Notes: generated from the letters alone by a model not told the origin. A stretch of DNA of 64,000 nucleotides from Geomonas propionica (GCF_016458235.1 NZ_JAEMHK010000003.1:62001-126000); one strand, 5' to 3'. Shown: positions 7,918-17,523, counted from the stretch's first letter. Numbers and translations are program-made.

Positions 7918-9198
7918 TCAGCGCCTGATTTTGCGGGCCAGAAGCTCGACGGTATGCAATACCCTCGTTTTATCTCCTGCCTGTTTTAGGCCGTCGGAGA
8001 GCTGCATGATGCAGCCGGGGCAGCCGGTCACCACGGCGTCGGCACCGGTGTCGATGATCGCCTTGCTCTTACCGGCGTTGATGTCAAGGGAGCTTTCGTA
8101 GTGGTACACGTTGAAGGTGCCGCCCAGCCCGCAGCAGCGGTCGGCGCCTTCCATCTCCACCAGCTCCAGCCCCGGGGTCTCCTGGAGCAGGGTGCGCGGC
8201 TGTTTGGCGATGCCGGCGGTCCTGTGGTGGCAGGGATCGTGGTAGGTGACGCGCATCCTCTGACCGGTGCCGGTTTCCTCGGGATGGAGTCCCAGCTTCT
8301 GCAACAGCACCGCCGCATCCACCGTTTTGTCCGCTACCGCCTGGAGCCGGGCCTTCAGCTCCGGATTCCTCTTGCCGACCACCAGCGGGTAGAGCTTGTG
8401 CAAGGCGCCGCCGCAGGTGGCGCAGGCGGTCATCACGTAATCGGCCTGGTGTTTCTCGATAGCGGCCAAGTTCTGCTCGGCCAACCCACGCACCGTCTCC
8501 AGGTCGCCGCCGGACATGCCGGGAAGGCCGCAGCACTGCTGCCCCTGCGGGATGATCACCGTGCACCCCAGGTGGCGGAACAAGGCGAGCGTCGCTTCCC
8601 CGATCTCGGTGTAGACGAAGTTGGTCATGCACCCGACAAAGAAGACGATGGTGGGCTTGCCCGGCTCGCCCTTGATGATTTCGGGATGCCGTTTCATAAA
8701 TGGCTTTTTGGCGATCTGCGGGATGTGGCGGCTCCCCCCGATGAACGGCATCGGGAACCGGAGCCTGAGCCCCGAGGTGCTGGGGACCTTCCTGAAGAAG
8801 ACCGGTCCCAGGACTGCCGCGGCGAGAGCACCGAAGTTCATCAACTTGCGGTTCTTGATCACCTGTCCCACCGCCTTATGGAAGGTGGTGAGGCCGCGCC
8901 GCTGCGCCAGGGCCTCGCGGGCGGCGATGACGATCTCGTCGGTGGGGACCTGGTTCGGACACTTGTCGACGCAGCTGCCGCACAAAAGGCACTTGGACAT
9001 GGCGGAGTAGGTGCCGTCGTCGAGGGTGATGTCACCTTTCATCAAGTGCTGGGCCAGGGCCACCTTGCCGCGCGCGGTGGCCGGTTCCCGCTGGAAAGTG
9101 CTGAAGGCGGGGCAGTTGGCGCGGCAGGCGCCGCACTTGACGCATTTCTTCATCTCTTGGGCTACCCGTTCGAGCGGGTCGGTGTGCTTCTTGGTCAT
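7918..9198 (-). CDS. glcF: Glycolate/D-lactate oxidase iron-sulfur subunit (GlcF-like)
   Basis: This 426-residue protein has two 4Fe-4S ferredoxin motifs at the N-terminus (CVKCGACRANCP near residue 18 and CLLCGSCVDKCP near 70). Two CCG domains follow (QQCCGLPG and DRCCGLGG), as in GlcF, LutA and heterodisulfide-reductase-type subunits. It passes electrons from the FAD-containing GlcD partner to the quinone pool or another carrier, at the cytoplasmic face of the membrane. It is the third gene of a minus-strand set larA-glcD-glcF, which points to lactate rather than glycolate as the substrate. The ribosome site before ATG 9198 is weak. The 109-base gap to glcD holds five tandem 9-bp repeats, so expression of this gene may differ from that of glcD. 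Confidence 0.9.
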   Translation of the reverse strand: MTKKHTDPLERVAQEMKKCVKCGACRANCPAFSTFQREPATARGKVALAQHLMKGDITLDDGTYSAMSKCLLCGSCVDKCPNQVPTDEIVIAAREALAQRRGLTTFHKAVGQVIKNRKLMNFGALAAAVLGPVFFRKVPSTSGLRLRFPMPFIGGSRHIPQIAKKPFMKRHPEIIKGEPGKPTIVFFVGCMTNFVYTEIGEATLALFRHLGCTVIIPQGQQCCGLPGMSGGDLETVRGLAEQNLAAIEKHQADYVMTACATCGGALHKLYPLVVGKRNPELKARLQAVADKTVDAAVLLQKLGLHPEETGTGQRMRVTYHDPCHHRTAGIAKQPRTLLQETPGLELVEMEGADRCCGLGGTFNVYHYESSLDINAGKSKAIIDTGADAVVTGCPGCIMQLSDGLKQAGDKTRVLHTVELLARKIRR

Positions 9199-9222
9199 GC
9201 TGGGGTCTCGCTTGTTGGAGCA

Positions 9223-9267
9223 ATGGGAACTATGGGACTTATGGGAGCTATGGGAAGCATGGGAAAG
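9223..9267. repeat. Five tandem 9-bp repeats (ATGGGAnnn)
   Basis: Five adjoining units of the form ATGGGA followed by three variable bases (ACT, CTT, GCT, AGC, AAG) lie between glcD and glcF. Units are perfectly phased at 9 bp. They lie 5' of glcF on its transcribed strand and contain no ribosome site. Confidence 0.9.
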
Positions 9268-9307
9268 CTAGCTCGTGGCCCGTTTTCATTGTCTATTGTC
9301 AATTGCC

Positions 9308-10684
9308 TTACGGCAGCATCTTGCCGGGGTTGAGGACATTGTTCGGGTCCAGGGCGGCCTTGATGGCCTTCATGGCGGCAATCTGCTCTGCGTTCAGCTC
9401 CAAGGGGATGTAGGGCTGCTTGGCCAGACCGACGCCGTGCTCGCCGGACATGGTGCCCCCCAGGTCGAGCGCCGCCTGGAACACTTCCTTGATCGCCTCG
9501 TGCGCCTTCTCGATCTGTCCGGGCACGCTCTTGTCGATCATGATGTTGACGTGGATGTTGCCGTCGCCGGCATGGCCGAAGTTGACGATGGGGATGTCGT
9601 AGCGCTTCTGGATCACCTCGATGCGCCGGATCACGTCGGGCACCTTGCTCCTGGGGACCACGATGTCCTCGTTAAACTTGTCCGGGTTAACGTCGCGCAA
9701 CGACGGCGACACCAGGCGACGCACCCGCCAGAGCTCCTCGCTCTCGGCGGCATCCTTGGCAACCCGGAACTGCACCAGCCCCAGCGGCTCGATCAGCTTG
9801 TGGATCTGCCCGGCCTGCTTCTCGATCAGGTCGCGGTCGCCGTCCACCTCGATCAGGAGCACCGCCCGGGCGCTTTCGGGCATGCCGAGATTGAAGCGGC
9901 GCTCGACGCAGGTAAGGGTGGCGTGGTCCATGAACTCCAGCGTGGTCGGAATGATCTTGTTCTTGATGATGGTGGAAACCGCGCGCGCCGCGCCGTCGAT
10001 GGAATCGAACACGGTGAGCATGGTCTTCTTCGAGTCCGGGTAGGGGAGGAGCTTGAAGATGATCTTGGTGATGATGCCGAGCGTCCCCTCTGAGCCGCAT
10101 AAAAGCTTGGTCAGGTCGTAGCCGACCACACCCTTCACCGTCTCACCACCGGTGCGGATGATGGCACCGGTCGGCAGCACCACCTCGAGCCCCATCACGA
10201 AATCCTTGGTGACGCCGTACTTGACCGCACGCGGGCCGCCGGCGCACTCGGCGACGTTCCCCCCCAGGGTGGAGAACTTGAGCGAGGCGGGGTCGGGGGG
10301 ATAGAAGAGCCCCAGTTTCTCGACCGCCATCTGGAACGTCTCGGTGACCACACCCGGCTCCACCTCGGCCACCAGATTGTCGGTGTCGATCCTGAGGATG
10401 CGGTTCATCCGGGTGGTCACCAGCACCACGCCGCCCCCCTTGGGGAGGGCGCCGCCGGTGAAGCCGCTGCCGGCGCCTCTCGGGAAGACCGGGAAGTTCT
10501 CCTTGTTGGCGAGCTGCAGGATGCGGGAAACCTGCTCGGGGCTGTCCGGGTGCACCACGGCGTCGGGGAGGAACTCCATCTGGGTGGCGTCATAGCCGTA
10601 GCAGATCAGGTCCTGCGCTCCGGTGGCGATGTTCTCTGCTCCGACGATGTCGGTCAATTGCTGCAGGGTGCGTGCGTCTAGCAT
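9308..10684 (-). CDS. glcD: FAD-linked D-2-hydroxyacid (D-lactate/glycolate) dehydrogenase
   Basis: A 458-residue flavoprotein of the vanillyl-alcohol-oxidase/GlcD family. The N-terminal half is the PCMH-type FAD-binding domain, with FPRGAGSGFTGGALP near residue 68 and the GGNVAECAGGPRAVKYG segment near 145. The C-terminal half is the FAD-oxidase C domain, with VNFGHAGDGNIHVN near 370, and ends in NPGKMLP, all typical. It oxidises D-lactate or glycolate to the keto acid and hands electrons to the iron-sulfur subunit encoded next. AAAGGA lies 9 bases before the ATG. It starts 27 bases after larA stops, so the two are probably one transcript. D-lactate is the most likely substrate given the racemase upstream. 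Confidence 0.92.
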   Translation of the reverse strand: MLDARTLQQLTDIVGAENIATGAQDLICYGYDATQMEFLPDAVVHPDSPEQVSRILQLANKENFPVFPRGAGSGFTGGALPKGGGVVLVTTRMNRILRIDTDNLVAEVEPGVVTETFQMAVEKLGLFYPPDPASLKFSTLGGNVAECAGGPRAVKYGVTKDFVMGLEVVLPTGAIIRTGGETVKGVVGYDLTKLLCGSEGTLGIITKIIFKLLPYPDSKKTMLTVFDSIDGAARAVSTIIKNKIIPTTLEFMDHATLTCVERRFNLGMPESARAVLLIEVDGDRDLIEKQAGQIHKLIEPLGLVQFRVAKDAAESEELWRVRRLVSPSLRDVNPDKFNEDIVVPRSKVPDVIRRIEVIQKRYDIPIVNFGHAGDGNIHVNIMIDKSVPGQIEKAHEAIKEVFQAALDLGGTMSGEHGVGLAKQPYIPLELNAEQIAAMKAIKAALDPNNVLNPGKMLP

Positions 10685-10711
10685 TCAAGTTTTTCCTTTC
10701 GTTCGTTATCT

Positions 10712-11992
10712 CTAAACCTTCATTACCGGCAGCACCGTCCCCCCCTCGGGGATCAGGTAGGCGCGGTAATCTTCGAAAAGCATGGGTGCTGCCAGCGCCA
10801 GCGCCTCGTCGAGGGTGGCCGCCGGGATCATCCCCATGGTCCGCACCTCTTCCACCGGGAGCTTGGATACCAGCACGATCCTAAACCGCTCGGCCTTTTC
10901 CTTCACCGACCAGGCCGTCTGGCCGTTGATCTCGTAGCGCTTGCGGAGTCCGGATTCCAACTCGGCGCAGGTCTCGTAGCCGAACCAGTTGAAGAAGGTG
11001 GCGTTGCCGTAGCCGTCCCGGCACTCGGCGAGGAGAATCATGACTCCTCCGGGTTTGAGCGCGCGACTGGCGTACTCCATCGACTTGTGGGCCTGGATCA
11101 GGTTGATGTCCTTGGGGTAGCCCCCGCAGGACACGATGACCAGGTCCCCTTTCTCGTCGATGGGAGCGGAAAATGAGTCGTTGTAGAAGCGGCATCCGGC
11201 CAGGTGCGCCTCCTGCCAATCGCAGGCGAAGGCGGCAATGATCTGCTTGTCCGGGCCGAGCACCGTGTTCAGGATGAAGTCCGGAGCGACCATGCCACAG
11301 GCCTCCAGCATCGCTTCGTGCACCGGGTTCCCCTCCAGGTTGCCGGCCACCGCTTTCGGGTGCCGGCCGCTCCCCTCGTCCGGGTTCAGCAGGGAGAAGT
11401 GACTCGCCATGCAGCTCTTCCGGCTGGAGACGCCAGGGAGGATGCTCTTGCGGCCGCCGCCGAAGCCCGCGAAGTAATGGAAGGTAACGGCGCCAGTCAG
11501 GATGCCCCGATCCGCTTCGGTCACCCTGCGGTTTACCTCTACCGGGACGCCGCGCGCGGTGTCACCCAGAAAGACCAACTCGCCGGGGTCGTCACAGTCG
11601 TGGTCGGTCACCTTGATCCTGCCGTACAACTCTCCCACGATTTTCTTGTGCTCGGCCGGCGTCTGCTTGCGGTGGATGCCCAGCGCGACGACGATCTCGA
11701 TGTCCCGGTCCTGGATGCCGACGGAGTTGAGCCGAGAGACCAACAGGGGAAGGTAGACATCGCTACCGGTGGGGCGGGTCACGTCGGAGGTGACAATGAC
11801 GACGCGGTCACCGGGGGCAAAGCTCGCCAGGAAATCGGTGCATTTGTCGAGGGCGCGCTCGATCAATTCGACCGGCGTTCCCTGCCGCTGGAAAGGGCGG
11901 GGGCGCAGCACGGAAAGGAGATGTTCCGGAGCCAGTTGCAGAGGATAGCTGTGGTCGCCGCATTTAAGATCAGGCATCGCGTTATGATACAT
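10712..11992 (-). CDS. larA: Nickel-dependent lactate racemase family protein
   Basis: A 426-residue LarA-family protein, matching the length of Lactobacillus LarA (424). It should interconvert L- and D-lactate, or another 2-hydroxyacid, with a covalently bound nickel-pincer cofactor. The key positions align well: D70 and R73 in SDVTRP, H107 in LGIHR, H172 in FHYFAGFGGGRKS, K182 as the cofactor-anchoring lysine, and H198. The start at 11992 has GGAGG 6 bases upstream. The larB, larC and larE genes that make the cofactor are not in this window. Position at the head of a set with the D-hydroxyacid oxidase genes suggests it converts L-lactate into the isomer that GlcDF oxidises. LarA homologues can act on other hydroxyacids, so lactate itself is an inference. 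Confidence 0.85.
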   Translation of the reverse strand: MYHNAMPDLKCGDHSYPLQLAPEHLLSVLRPRPFQRQGTPVELIERALDKCTDFLASFAPGDRVVIVTSDVTRPTGSDVYLPLLVSRLNSVGIQDRDIEIVVALGIHRKQTPAEHKKIVGELYGRIKVTDHDCDDPGELVFLGDTARGVPVEVNRRVTEADRGILTGAVTFHYFAGFGGGRKSILPGVSSRKSCMASHFSLLNPDEGSGRHPKAVAGNLEGNPVHEAMLEACGMVAPDFILNTVLGPDKQIIAAFACDWQEAHLAGCRFYNDSFSAPIDEKGDLVIVSCGGYPKDINLIQAHKSMEYASRALKPGGVMILLAECRDGYGNATFFNWFGYETCAELESGLRKRYEINGQTAWSVKEKAERFRIVLVSKLPVEEVRTMGMIPAATLDEALALAAPMLFEDYRAYLIPEGGTVLPVMKV

Positions 11993-12099
11993 ATTCGACC
12001 TCCGATACGCAACTGTTTACCAGATCCAATCGCTGGATAAGGAATTGAAGTGACTGGCTTAGGTGCCGGCATGTGTGCGGGCTGGCACAGAGGAGAGGC

Positions 12100-12126
12100 G
12101 GGCGAATGATTATTCGCCCCTACAGG
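12100..12126. repeat. Palindromic repeat element, copy 1
   Basis: GGGCGAAT-GATT-ATTCGCCC forms a perfect 8-bp hairpin, followed by CTACAGG. The same sequence including the CTACAGG tail occurs again at 40769-40795. This is a dispersed intergenic palindrome, not a gene. Confidence 0.9.
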
Positions 12127-12262
12127 ATCTAAAGGCATGTTCTCACTCCTGCAGCCGGGGAACGCGAGGTTCTGCCGTAGCGGACGGATGTGGCTGAAGC
12201 GAAGTATACTGCAATGAAAATAAAAGAATTCCAATAAACCGGTGCCCCAAGTATGAATTAGA

Positions 12263-12291
12263 TTGACAAAATGGGGCGTTTTCGATAACAA
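12263..12291 (+). promoter_or_regulatory. Sigma-70 promoter of hppA
   Basis: TTGACA, 17 bases, then TAACAA. This gives a perfect -35 and a fair -10, about 75 bases before the hppA start codon. Confidence 0.7.
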
Positions 12292-12364
12292 TCACCCGTT
12301 TTTATGACTATGTTGGAAGGCACGCCTTTTTTTGAGGCATATCCAAATAGGAGGATTTTTTTCA

Positions 12365-14407
12365 ATGGAACAGTATGCAGTAGTCTTCGCCCTGGTCTGT
12401 GCCGCGGCGGCAGTCGCCTACGGCCTGATCTCGGCCCAGTGGATCCTGGGGCTTCCCCAGGGTAACGAGCGGATGAAGCAGATCGCCTCCGCGATCCAGG
12501 AAGGCGCCGGCGCCTACATGAAGCGTCAGTACACCATCATCGCGGTGGTGGGCGTCGCCATGTTCGTGGCCCTCTTCGCCTCCCTCGGTTGGATGACCGC
12601 AGTCGGCTTCCTGGTCGGCGCAGTCTTCTCCGGCCTCACCGGCTTCATCGGGATGTTCGTCTCGGTGCGCGCCAACGTGAGGACCACCGAGGCTGCCAAG
12701 TCCGGCATCCACAAGGCTCTCAACGTTGCCTTCAAGGGCGGCGCCATAACCGGCATGCTGGTCGTCGGTCTGGGCCTTCTGGGCGTTGCTGGCTACTACA
12801 TGTTCCTGCAGGCCGTCATGCCGGGCGCTCCGGTGAAGGACATCGTCAGCCAGCTGGTAGGCCTCGGCTTCGGCGGTTCGCTGATCTCCATCTTCGCCCG
12901 TCTGGGCGGCGGTATCTTCACCAAGGGCGCTGACGTCGGCGCCGACCTGGTGGGCAAGGTCGAAGCAGGTATCCCCGAGGACGACCCCCGCAACCCGGCC
13001 GTCATCGCGGACAACGTCGGCGACAACGTCGGCGACTGCGCCGGCATGGCCGCTGACCTCTTCGAAACCTACGCCGTTACCCTGATCGCTGCCATGCTGC
13101 TGGGCGCCATCACCTTCGCCAACCCCGGCGCGGTCAGCTACCCGCTGATCCTGGGCGGCATCTCCATCATCGCCTCCATCATCGGCACCTACTTCGTCAA
13201 GCTGGGCTCTTCCGGCAAGATCATGGGCGCTCTCTACAAGGGCCTCATCGCTTCCGGCGGGATCGCCTGCATCGCCTTCTACTTCGTCACCATGCAGATG
13301 TTCCCGCAGGGTCTCGCCGAGGCTAACGGCACGGTCATCTCCGCAACCAACATTTTCATCTCCGCCATCGTCGGTCTGGTCGTAACCGGTGCCATCTTCT
13401 GGATCACCGAGTACTACACCTCCACCGAATACGCCCCGGTCAAGCACATCGCCGAGGCCTCCAAGACCGGCCACGCCACCAACATCATCGCCGGCCTTGG
13501 CATCTCCATGAAATCGACCGCACTGCCGGTCATCGTCATCTCCGCGGGCATCATCGTCGCCGCCAACTGCGCGGGCGTGTACGGCATCGCCATCGCCGCG
13601 GTTTCCATGCTCTCCCTGACCGGTATCGTCGTCGCCATGGACGCTTACGGCCCGATCACCGACAACGCCGGCGGCATCGCCGAAATGGCTGAACTCGATG
13701 ACTCCGTCCGCGCCGTTACCGATCCGCTCGACGCAGTCGGCAACACCACCAAGGCCGTCACCAAGGGCTACGCCATCGGCTCCGCCGGTCTGGCCGCCAT
13801 CATCCTGTTCACCTCCTATGTCCAGGAGCTGACCATCGCCGACAAGAGCTTCTCCCTGTCCGATCCGAAGATCATCGTCGGTCTCTTCATCGGCGGGATG
13901 CTGCCGTACTACTTCGCCGCTATGTGCATGGAAGCCGTTGGTAAAGCAGGCGGCGCGGTCGTCGACGAAGTCCGTCGCCAGTTCCGCACCATCGCAGGGA
14001 TCATGGAAGGCACCGGCAAACCGGACTACGCAGCCTGCGTAGACATCGTGACCAAGACCGCTCTCAAGGAGATGGTCATCCCGGGTCTCATCCCGATCCT
14101 CGCCCCGATCGTCGTCGGCTTCACACTCGGCCCCAAGGCTCTGGGTGGCGTCATCGTCGGCTCCATCGTAACCGGTATCTTCGTCGCTATCTCCATGACC
14201 ACCGGCGGTGGCGCTTGGGACAACGCGAAGAAGTACATCGAGGACGGCTACCACGGCGGCAAGGGTAGCGAAGCCCACAAGGCTGCCGTAACCGGCGATA
14301 CCGTAGGCGACCCGTACAAGGACACCGCTGGCCCGGCCGTCAACCCGATGATCAAGATCATCAACATCGTGTCGCTGCTCATCGTTCCGCTGCTGAACAA
14401 GATGTAG
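12365..14407 (+). CDS. hppA: K+-independent proton-translocating membrane pyrophosphatase
   Basis: A 680-residue integral membrane protein with about 16 predicted membrane helices. It couples pyrophosphate hydrolysis to proton pumping across the inner membrane. The catalytic block [22 protein letters not shown] lies near residue 205, and the C-terminal block [18 protein letters not shown] near 650. In the subtype-determining segment [18 protein letters not shown] the lysine and threonine that mark potassium-independent enzymes are present, where potassium-dependent ones have alanine and glycine. The start at 12365 is chosen for the AGGAGG 10 bases upstream; the longer frame from 12332 has no ribosome site. 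It is a single-gene unit with its own promoter and terminator. A soluble pyrophosphatase is also encoded in this window. Confidence 0.96.
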   Translation: MEQYAVVFALVCAAAAVAYGLISAQWILGLPQGNERMKQIASAIQEGAGAYMKRQYTIIAVVGVAMFVALFASLGWMTAVGFLVGAVFSGLTGFIGMFVSVRANVRTTEAAKSGIHKALNVAFKGGAITGMLVVGLGLLGVAGYYMFLQAVMPGAPVKDIVSQLVGLGFGGSLISIFARLGGGIFTKGADVGADLVGKVEAGIPEDDPRNPAVIADNVGDNVGDCAGMAADLFETYAVTLIAAMLLGAITFANPGAVSYPLILGGISIIASIIGTYFVKLGSSGKIMGALYKGLIASGGIACIAFYFVTMQMFPQGLAEANGTVISATNIFISAIVGLVVTGAIFWITEYYTSTEYAPVKHIAEASKTGHATNIIAGLGISMKSTALPVIVISAGIIVAANCAGVYGIAIAAVSMLSLTGIVVAMDAYGPITDNAGGIAEMAELDDSVRAVTDPLDAVGNTTKAVTKGYAIGSAGLAAIILFTSYVQELTIADKSFSLSDPKIIVGLFIGGMLPYYFAAMCMEAVGKAGGAVVDEVRRQFRTIAGIMEGTGKPDYAACVDIVTKTALKEMVIPGLIPILAPIVVGFTLGPKALGGVIVGSIVTGIFVAISMTTGGGAWDNAKKYIEDGYHGGKGSEAHKAAVTGDTVGDPYKDTAGPAVNPMIKIINIVSLLIVPLLNKM

Positions 14408-14430
14408 CACCGGCTTTTAGCTGAAACGAA

Positions 14431-14464
14431 AAAGGCGTCCCGGATTTCCGGGGCGCCTTTTTTT
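14431..14464 (+). terminator. Intrinsic terminator of hppA
   Basis: A 13-bp stem (AAAGGCGTCCCGG / CCGGGGCGCCTTT, one G-T wobble) with loop ATTT runs straight into a T-tract on the plus strand, 24 bases after the hppA stop codon. Confidence 0.9.
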
Positions 14465-14525
14465 GTTTTGTGCGGGAGGGGACTATTGGATTTAGTGGGC
14501 CCTGTGGACCGAGAAAGCGGGACGG

Positions 14526-16085
14526 CTACGCCGGGGGCAGGCAGGCTTCGGTCGTCGCGCAGGGCGCTATGCGCTTCGGAGACCTCTCCGCCAGCACCTG
14601 TTGGAACCTCTCCTCGCCCAGTTTCCTTCTCATTCCCTCCAGGTAGAGCCCCTCGTACTTCTCCGCGGCATTCTCCCACGTGAAGCGCTTGGCCATGGCG
14701 TTCTGCCGCAAGGCTGCGATCGCTTCTGAGTCGTGGTACCAGGAGTGCACTGCCCAGCCGACGGTGTCGAAGAGCGCGCCCGCGTCCAGGTTCCAGAACT
14801 TGAAGCCGTCGCCGGTGCGTTGAGCGGAATTGAAATTCTCGACCGAGTCGTCCAGCCCGCCTGTCGCGCGCACGATGGGGAGGGTGCCGTAGCGCATGCT
14901 GTACATCTGGTTCAGGCCGCACGGTTCGAACGCGGACGGCATCAGGAAGAAGTCGCACCCAGCCTCGATGCGGTGGGCCAAAGTGTTGTCGTAGCCGATG
15001 CGGCAGGCGAAGCGATCGGGACGGTCGGCGGCCATACCGCCGAAATAGAAGTGGGCCCAAGGCTCGCCGGCGCCGAGAAGCACCAACTGGATGTCCAGTT
15101 CGAGAAGCCGCGGCAGCGCCTGCGCCAGGACATCGATCCCCTTTTGTTTCACCAGGCGCGAGACCATCCCGATCAGCGGCACGTCCTCGCGCTCAGGCAG
15201 CCCCAGGGAGCGCTGCAACTCCCTCTTGCAGACCGCCTTCCCGGAAAGGTCTTGGGCGCTGTAGTTGGCCGGCAGGAGGCGGTCCTCCTCCGGATTCCAT
15301 TCCTGGTAGTCCACGCCATTGAGGATGCCGGACAGGGCGCCGGAGCGCTCTCGAACCACCCCTTCCAGCCCCCAGCCGTATTCCGGCGTCTGGATCTCTC
15401 TCGCGTATCCTTCACTTACCGTGTTCAGCATGGTCGCGTGGTAGATCCCGCCCTTCAGGAGGTTTACCTGGTTGTCCATCTCCAGTTCCAGGAAGGTGAA
15501 GTGGTGCCAGCCGATGCCAAGGACATCCATGGCACCTTCATAGAAGCTCCCCTGGTGCTGCATGTTGTGAATGGTGAGCAGCGAGGCGGCCTGCGCCAGG
15601 TGGTGATCGTGGAGGTAAGAGGTGTTCATCAACAGCGGCACGGCGGCCGTGTGCCAATCGTGCGCGTGCACCAAGTCCGGGGTGAACTGGATCATCTTGC
15701 ACAGTTCCAGACTGGCCTTGGAGAGGAAGATGAAGCGGTTGTCGTTGTCGAGGTAGCCCTTGTTGTCCCTTTCGTAAAGCGATTCGCGCCCGTAGAAGTC
15801 TTCATGCTCCAGGAAGTAGATGGGGACGTCGGAGCCGGGCATCCTGCCTTCGTGCACACCGCAGTACATGTTGCCGATGATCCCCATGGGGACCACCAGT
15901 ACTCCGGGGAGTTGGCGCAACTGGTAGCGTTCCCGGTCGACTTTGTAGTAGCGCGGCATTACCACGCGGACGTCGTGACCGCGACCGGAAAGATACTTGG
16001 GGAGGGCGCCGACCACGTCAGCGAGGCCCCCTTCCTTGGCGAAGGGGACTGCTTCTGAGGCGGTTATCAGGATGTTCAGACGCAT
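14526..16085 (-). CDS. glgA: Glycogen synthase (ADP-glucose starch glucosyltransferase)
   Basis: A 519-residue GT5 glycosyltransferase that extends alpha-1,4-glucan chains from a nucleotide glucose, normally ADP-glucose. The N-terminal KEGGLADVVGALP (KxGGL motif near residue 17) binds the nucleotide sugar. The C-terminal half has PSAFEPCGLNQMYSMRYG and ATGGLDDSV, which hold the conserved acid and glycine loop. The length is slightly above the 470-490 usual for bacterial enzymes because of a C-terminal tail. AGGAG lies 9 bases before ATG 16085. It is not next to other glycogen genes, so it appears to be transcribed alone or with the upstream protease gene on the same strand, 88 bases away. Confidence 0.95.
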   Translation of the reverse strand: MRLNILITASEAVPFAKEGGLADVVGALPKYLSGRGHDVRVVMPRYYKVDRERYQLRQLPGVLVVPMGIIGNMYCGVHEGRMPGSDVPIYFLEHEDFYGRESLYERDNKGYLDNDNRFIFLSKASLELCKMIQFTPDLVHAHDWHTAAVPLLMNTSYLHDHHLAQAASLLTIHNMQHQGSFYEGAMDVLGIGWHHFTFLELEMDNQVNLLKGGIYHATMLNTVSEGYAREIQTPEYGWGLEGVVRERSGALSGILNGVDYQEWNPEEDRLLPANYSAQDLSGKAVCKRELQRSLGLPEREDVPLIGMVSRLVKQKGIDVLAQALPRLLELDIQLVLLGAGEPWAHFYFGGMAADRPDRFACRIGYDNTLAHRIEAGCDFFLMPSAFEPCGLNQMYSMRYGTLPIVRATGGLDDSVENFNSAQRTGDGFKFWNLDAGALFDTVGWAVHSWYHDSEAIAALRQNAMAKRFTWENAAEKYEGLYLEGMRRKLGEERFQQVLAERSPKRIAPCATTEACLPPA

Positions 16086-16173
16086 TTCGATCGGCTCCTG
16101 TTGCTGGTCTCGTGGCGTTAGGCCTCAGCAAAAATACCAGAACAAGATGTGAGACGCAATGAGGTAGTGTTAA

Positions 16174-17433
16174 TTATTCCGACGTTTCCTTCGTCTTCAT
16201 GTTGCGCAGGGCCGCCACCCGGTCCACCACCGGCGGATGACTGTAGTAGAAAGCCGCGTAGAACGGATGCGGGTGCAGGTTGGAGAGGTTTTCCGTGGAG
16301 AGCTTCACCAGGGCCGAGGCGAGCGCCTCCGGGGTCCCCGAGAGGTCGGACGCGAAGCGGTCGGCTTCCCATTCGTTGCGGCGCGACAGCCAGGAGCCGA
16401 TGGGGGTAAGTGGGAACGAGACGATGGAGAAGATGAAGCTGATCATGAGGATCTGGGCCAGGAAAGAGGCTTCCGGGAGACCAAAGAGCAGCGGAAGCCC
16501 GCCCCATGCGATTAATTGGTGCACCAGGAAGAAAATCGCCAGGGCGGCGGCTTCAATCAGAACCAGGCGCTTCCAGATATGCCCCTTCTTCCAGTGCCCG
16601 GCCTCATGTGCGAGGATCGCCAGGAGTTCCGGGCGATTCATCTGTTTCAGCAGCGTGTCGTAGAGCACGATGCGCTTGACACGGCCGATGCCGGTGAAAT
16701 AGGCGTTGGAGTGGAGGCTGCGGCGGGAAGCGTCCATCTGCTGCACGTCTTTCACCCTCAGGTCGGCCTTTTGCAGCATGTTCCGGATCTCCTCCTCCAA
16801 CTCCGGGTCGCCCAGCGGCTCGAACTTGGAGAAGAGCGGCTCGATGATGTACGGCGAGATGTAGATCATGACGATGGAGAAGAGGGCGAAGAAGGCCCAG
16901 ACCCAGAGCCACCAAAATTCCGGAGAGTGTCTGATCAGCAAGAGCGCGGCGCTGACGACGATGGCGGTAAGGGCCATGGAGATGAAAGTGGACTTGAGCA
17001 GGTCCGACAGCCACAGGCCAGGCGTGGTGGTGTTGAAACCGAAGCGCCGCTCAAGGCGGAAGGTGCTGTAGAGCGAGAAGGGGATGTCCAGCAGTTCCTG
17101 GACCAGGGTGAGGACCAGCATGAACAGCACGCCCCGAAGCACGAAAGAATCCGTCAGCGAGGCGATCCAGTGGTCGTAGAGCGGCAGCAGCGGGGTGAAC
17201 ATGAAGATGAGTAAAAGAGCGCTGTCGTAGATGGAATCGATGAGGGCGAGCCTGCTCTGCGCCAGCGTGTAGCTTGCCGACTTGGCCAGCGCCTCCGCGT
17301 CGACGGCGTCGGCAAATCCTTGCGGCACGGTGCTGCCGTAGCGGCGCAGGTGGCGCAGGTTCAGGTAGCGCAGCAGACAGGCGGCGGCGAAGCGTGCGAG
17401 GTAGAGGGCGATCAAGAGCGACGTGGTGGACAT
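16174..17433 (-). CDS. M48-family membrane metalloprotease (Ste24/CAAX-protease type)
   Basis: A 419-residue polytopic membrane protein with an N-terminal M48_N membrane domain and a C-terminal zinc peptidase domain. The HExxH motif (ILAHEAGHWKKGH) lies near residue 280, and the third zinc ligand is in NEWEADRFASDLSG near 355. This arrangement matches the Ste24 type rather than short HtpX. In bacteria the role is usually quality control of membrane proteins; prenyl substrates are not expected. The start at 17433 is chosen because GGAG lies 7 bases upstream and the membrane domain begins there; the longer frame from 17556 adds 41 unlikely residues. Glycogen synthase follows on the same strand. 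Confidence 0.9.
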   Translation of the reverse strand: MSTTSLLIALYLARFAAACLLRYLNLRHLRRYGSTVPQGFADAVDAEALAKSASYTLAQSRLALIDSIYDSALLLIFMFTPLLPLYDHWIASLTDSFVLRGVLFMLVLTLVQELLDIPFSLYSTFRLERRFGFNTTTPGLWLSDLLKSTFISMALTAIVVSAALLLIRHSPEFWWLWVWAFFALFSIVMIYISPYIIEPLFSKFEPLGDPELEEEIRNMLQKADLRVKDVQQMDASRRSLHSNAYFTGIGRVKRIVLYDTLLKQMNRPELLAILAHEAGHWKKGHIWKRLVLIEAAALAIFFLVHQLIAWGGLPLLFGLPEASFLAQILMISFIFSIVSFPLTPIGSWLSRRNEWEADRFASDLSGTPEALASALVKLSTENLSNLHPHPFYAAFYYSHPPVVDRVAALRNMKTKETSE

Positions 17434-17523
17434 GGTTGTTCTCCGAGGGGCGCTGGGCAGGCTGAACAAGCCTTGGCCTGCGCCGCCATGAGAAAATGGT
17501 TCCTTCAGCCTAACCACGGCAAA

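Larger units (their letters stand above)
11993..12364. other. Divergent promoter region between larA and hppA
   Basis: This 372-base region contains a clear sigma-70 promoter for hppA (12263-12291) and one copy of a 20-bp palindromic repeat (12100-12119). The larA promoter must also lie here; an AGTATACT sequence near 12210 could supply a minus-strand -10, but its -35 is unconvincing. Confidence 0.55.

Noticed and set aside
7807-7989. 60-codon plus-strand ORF in the glcF-carboxylase gap
   Set aside because: It has no ribosome site, runs into glcF in antisense, and resembles no family.
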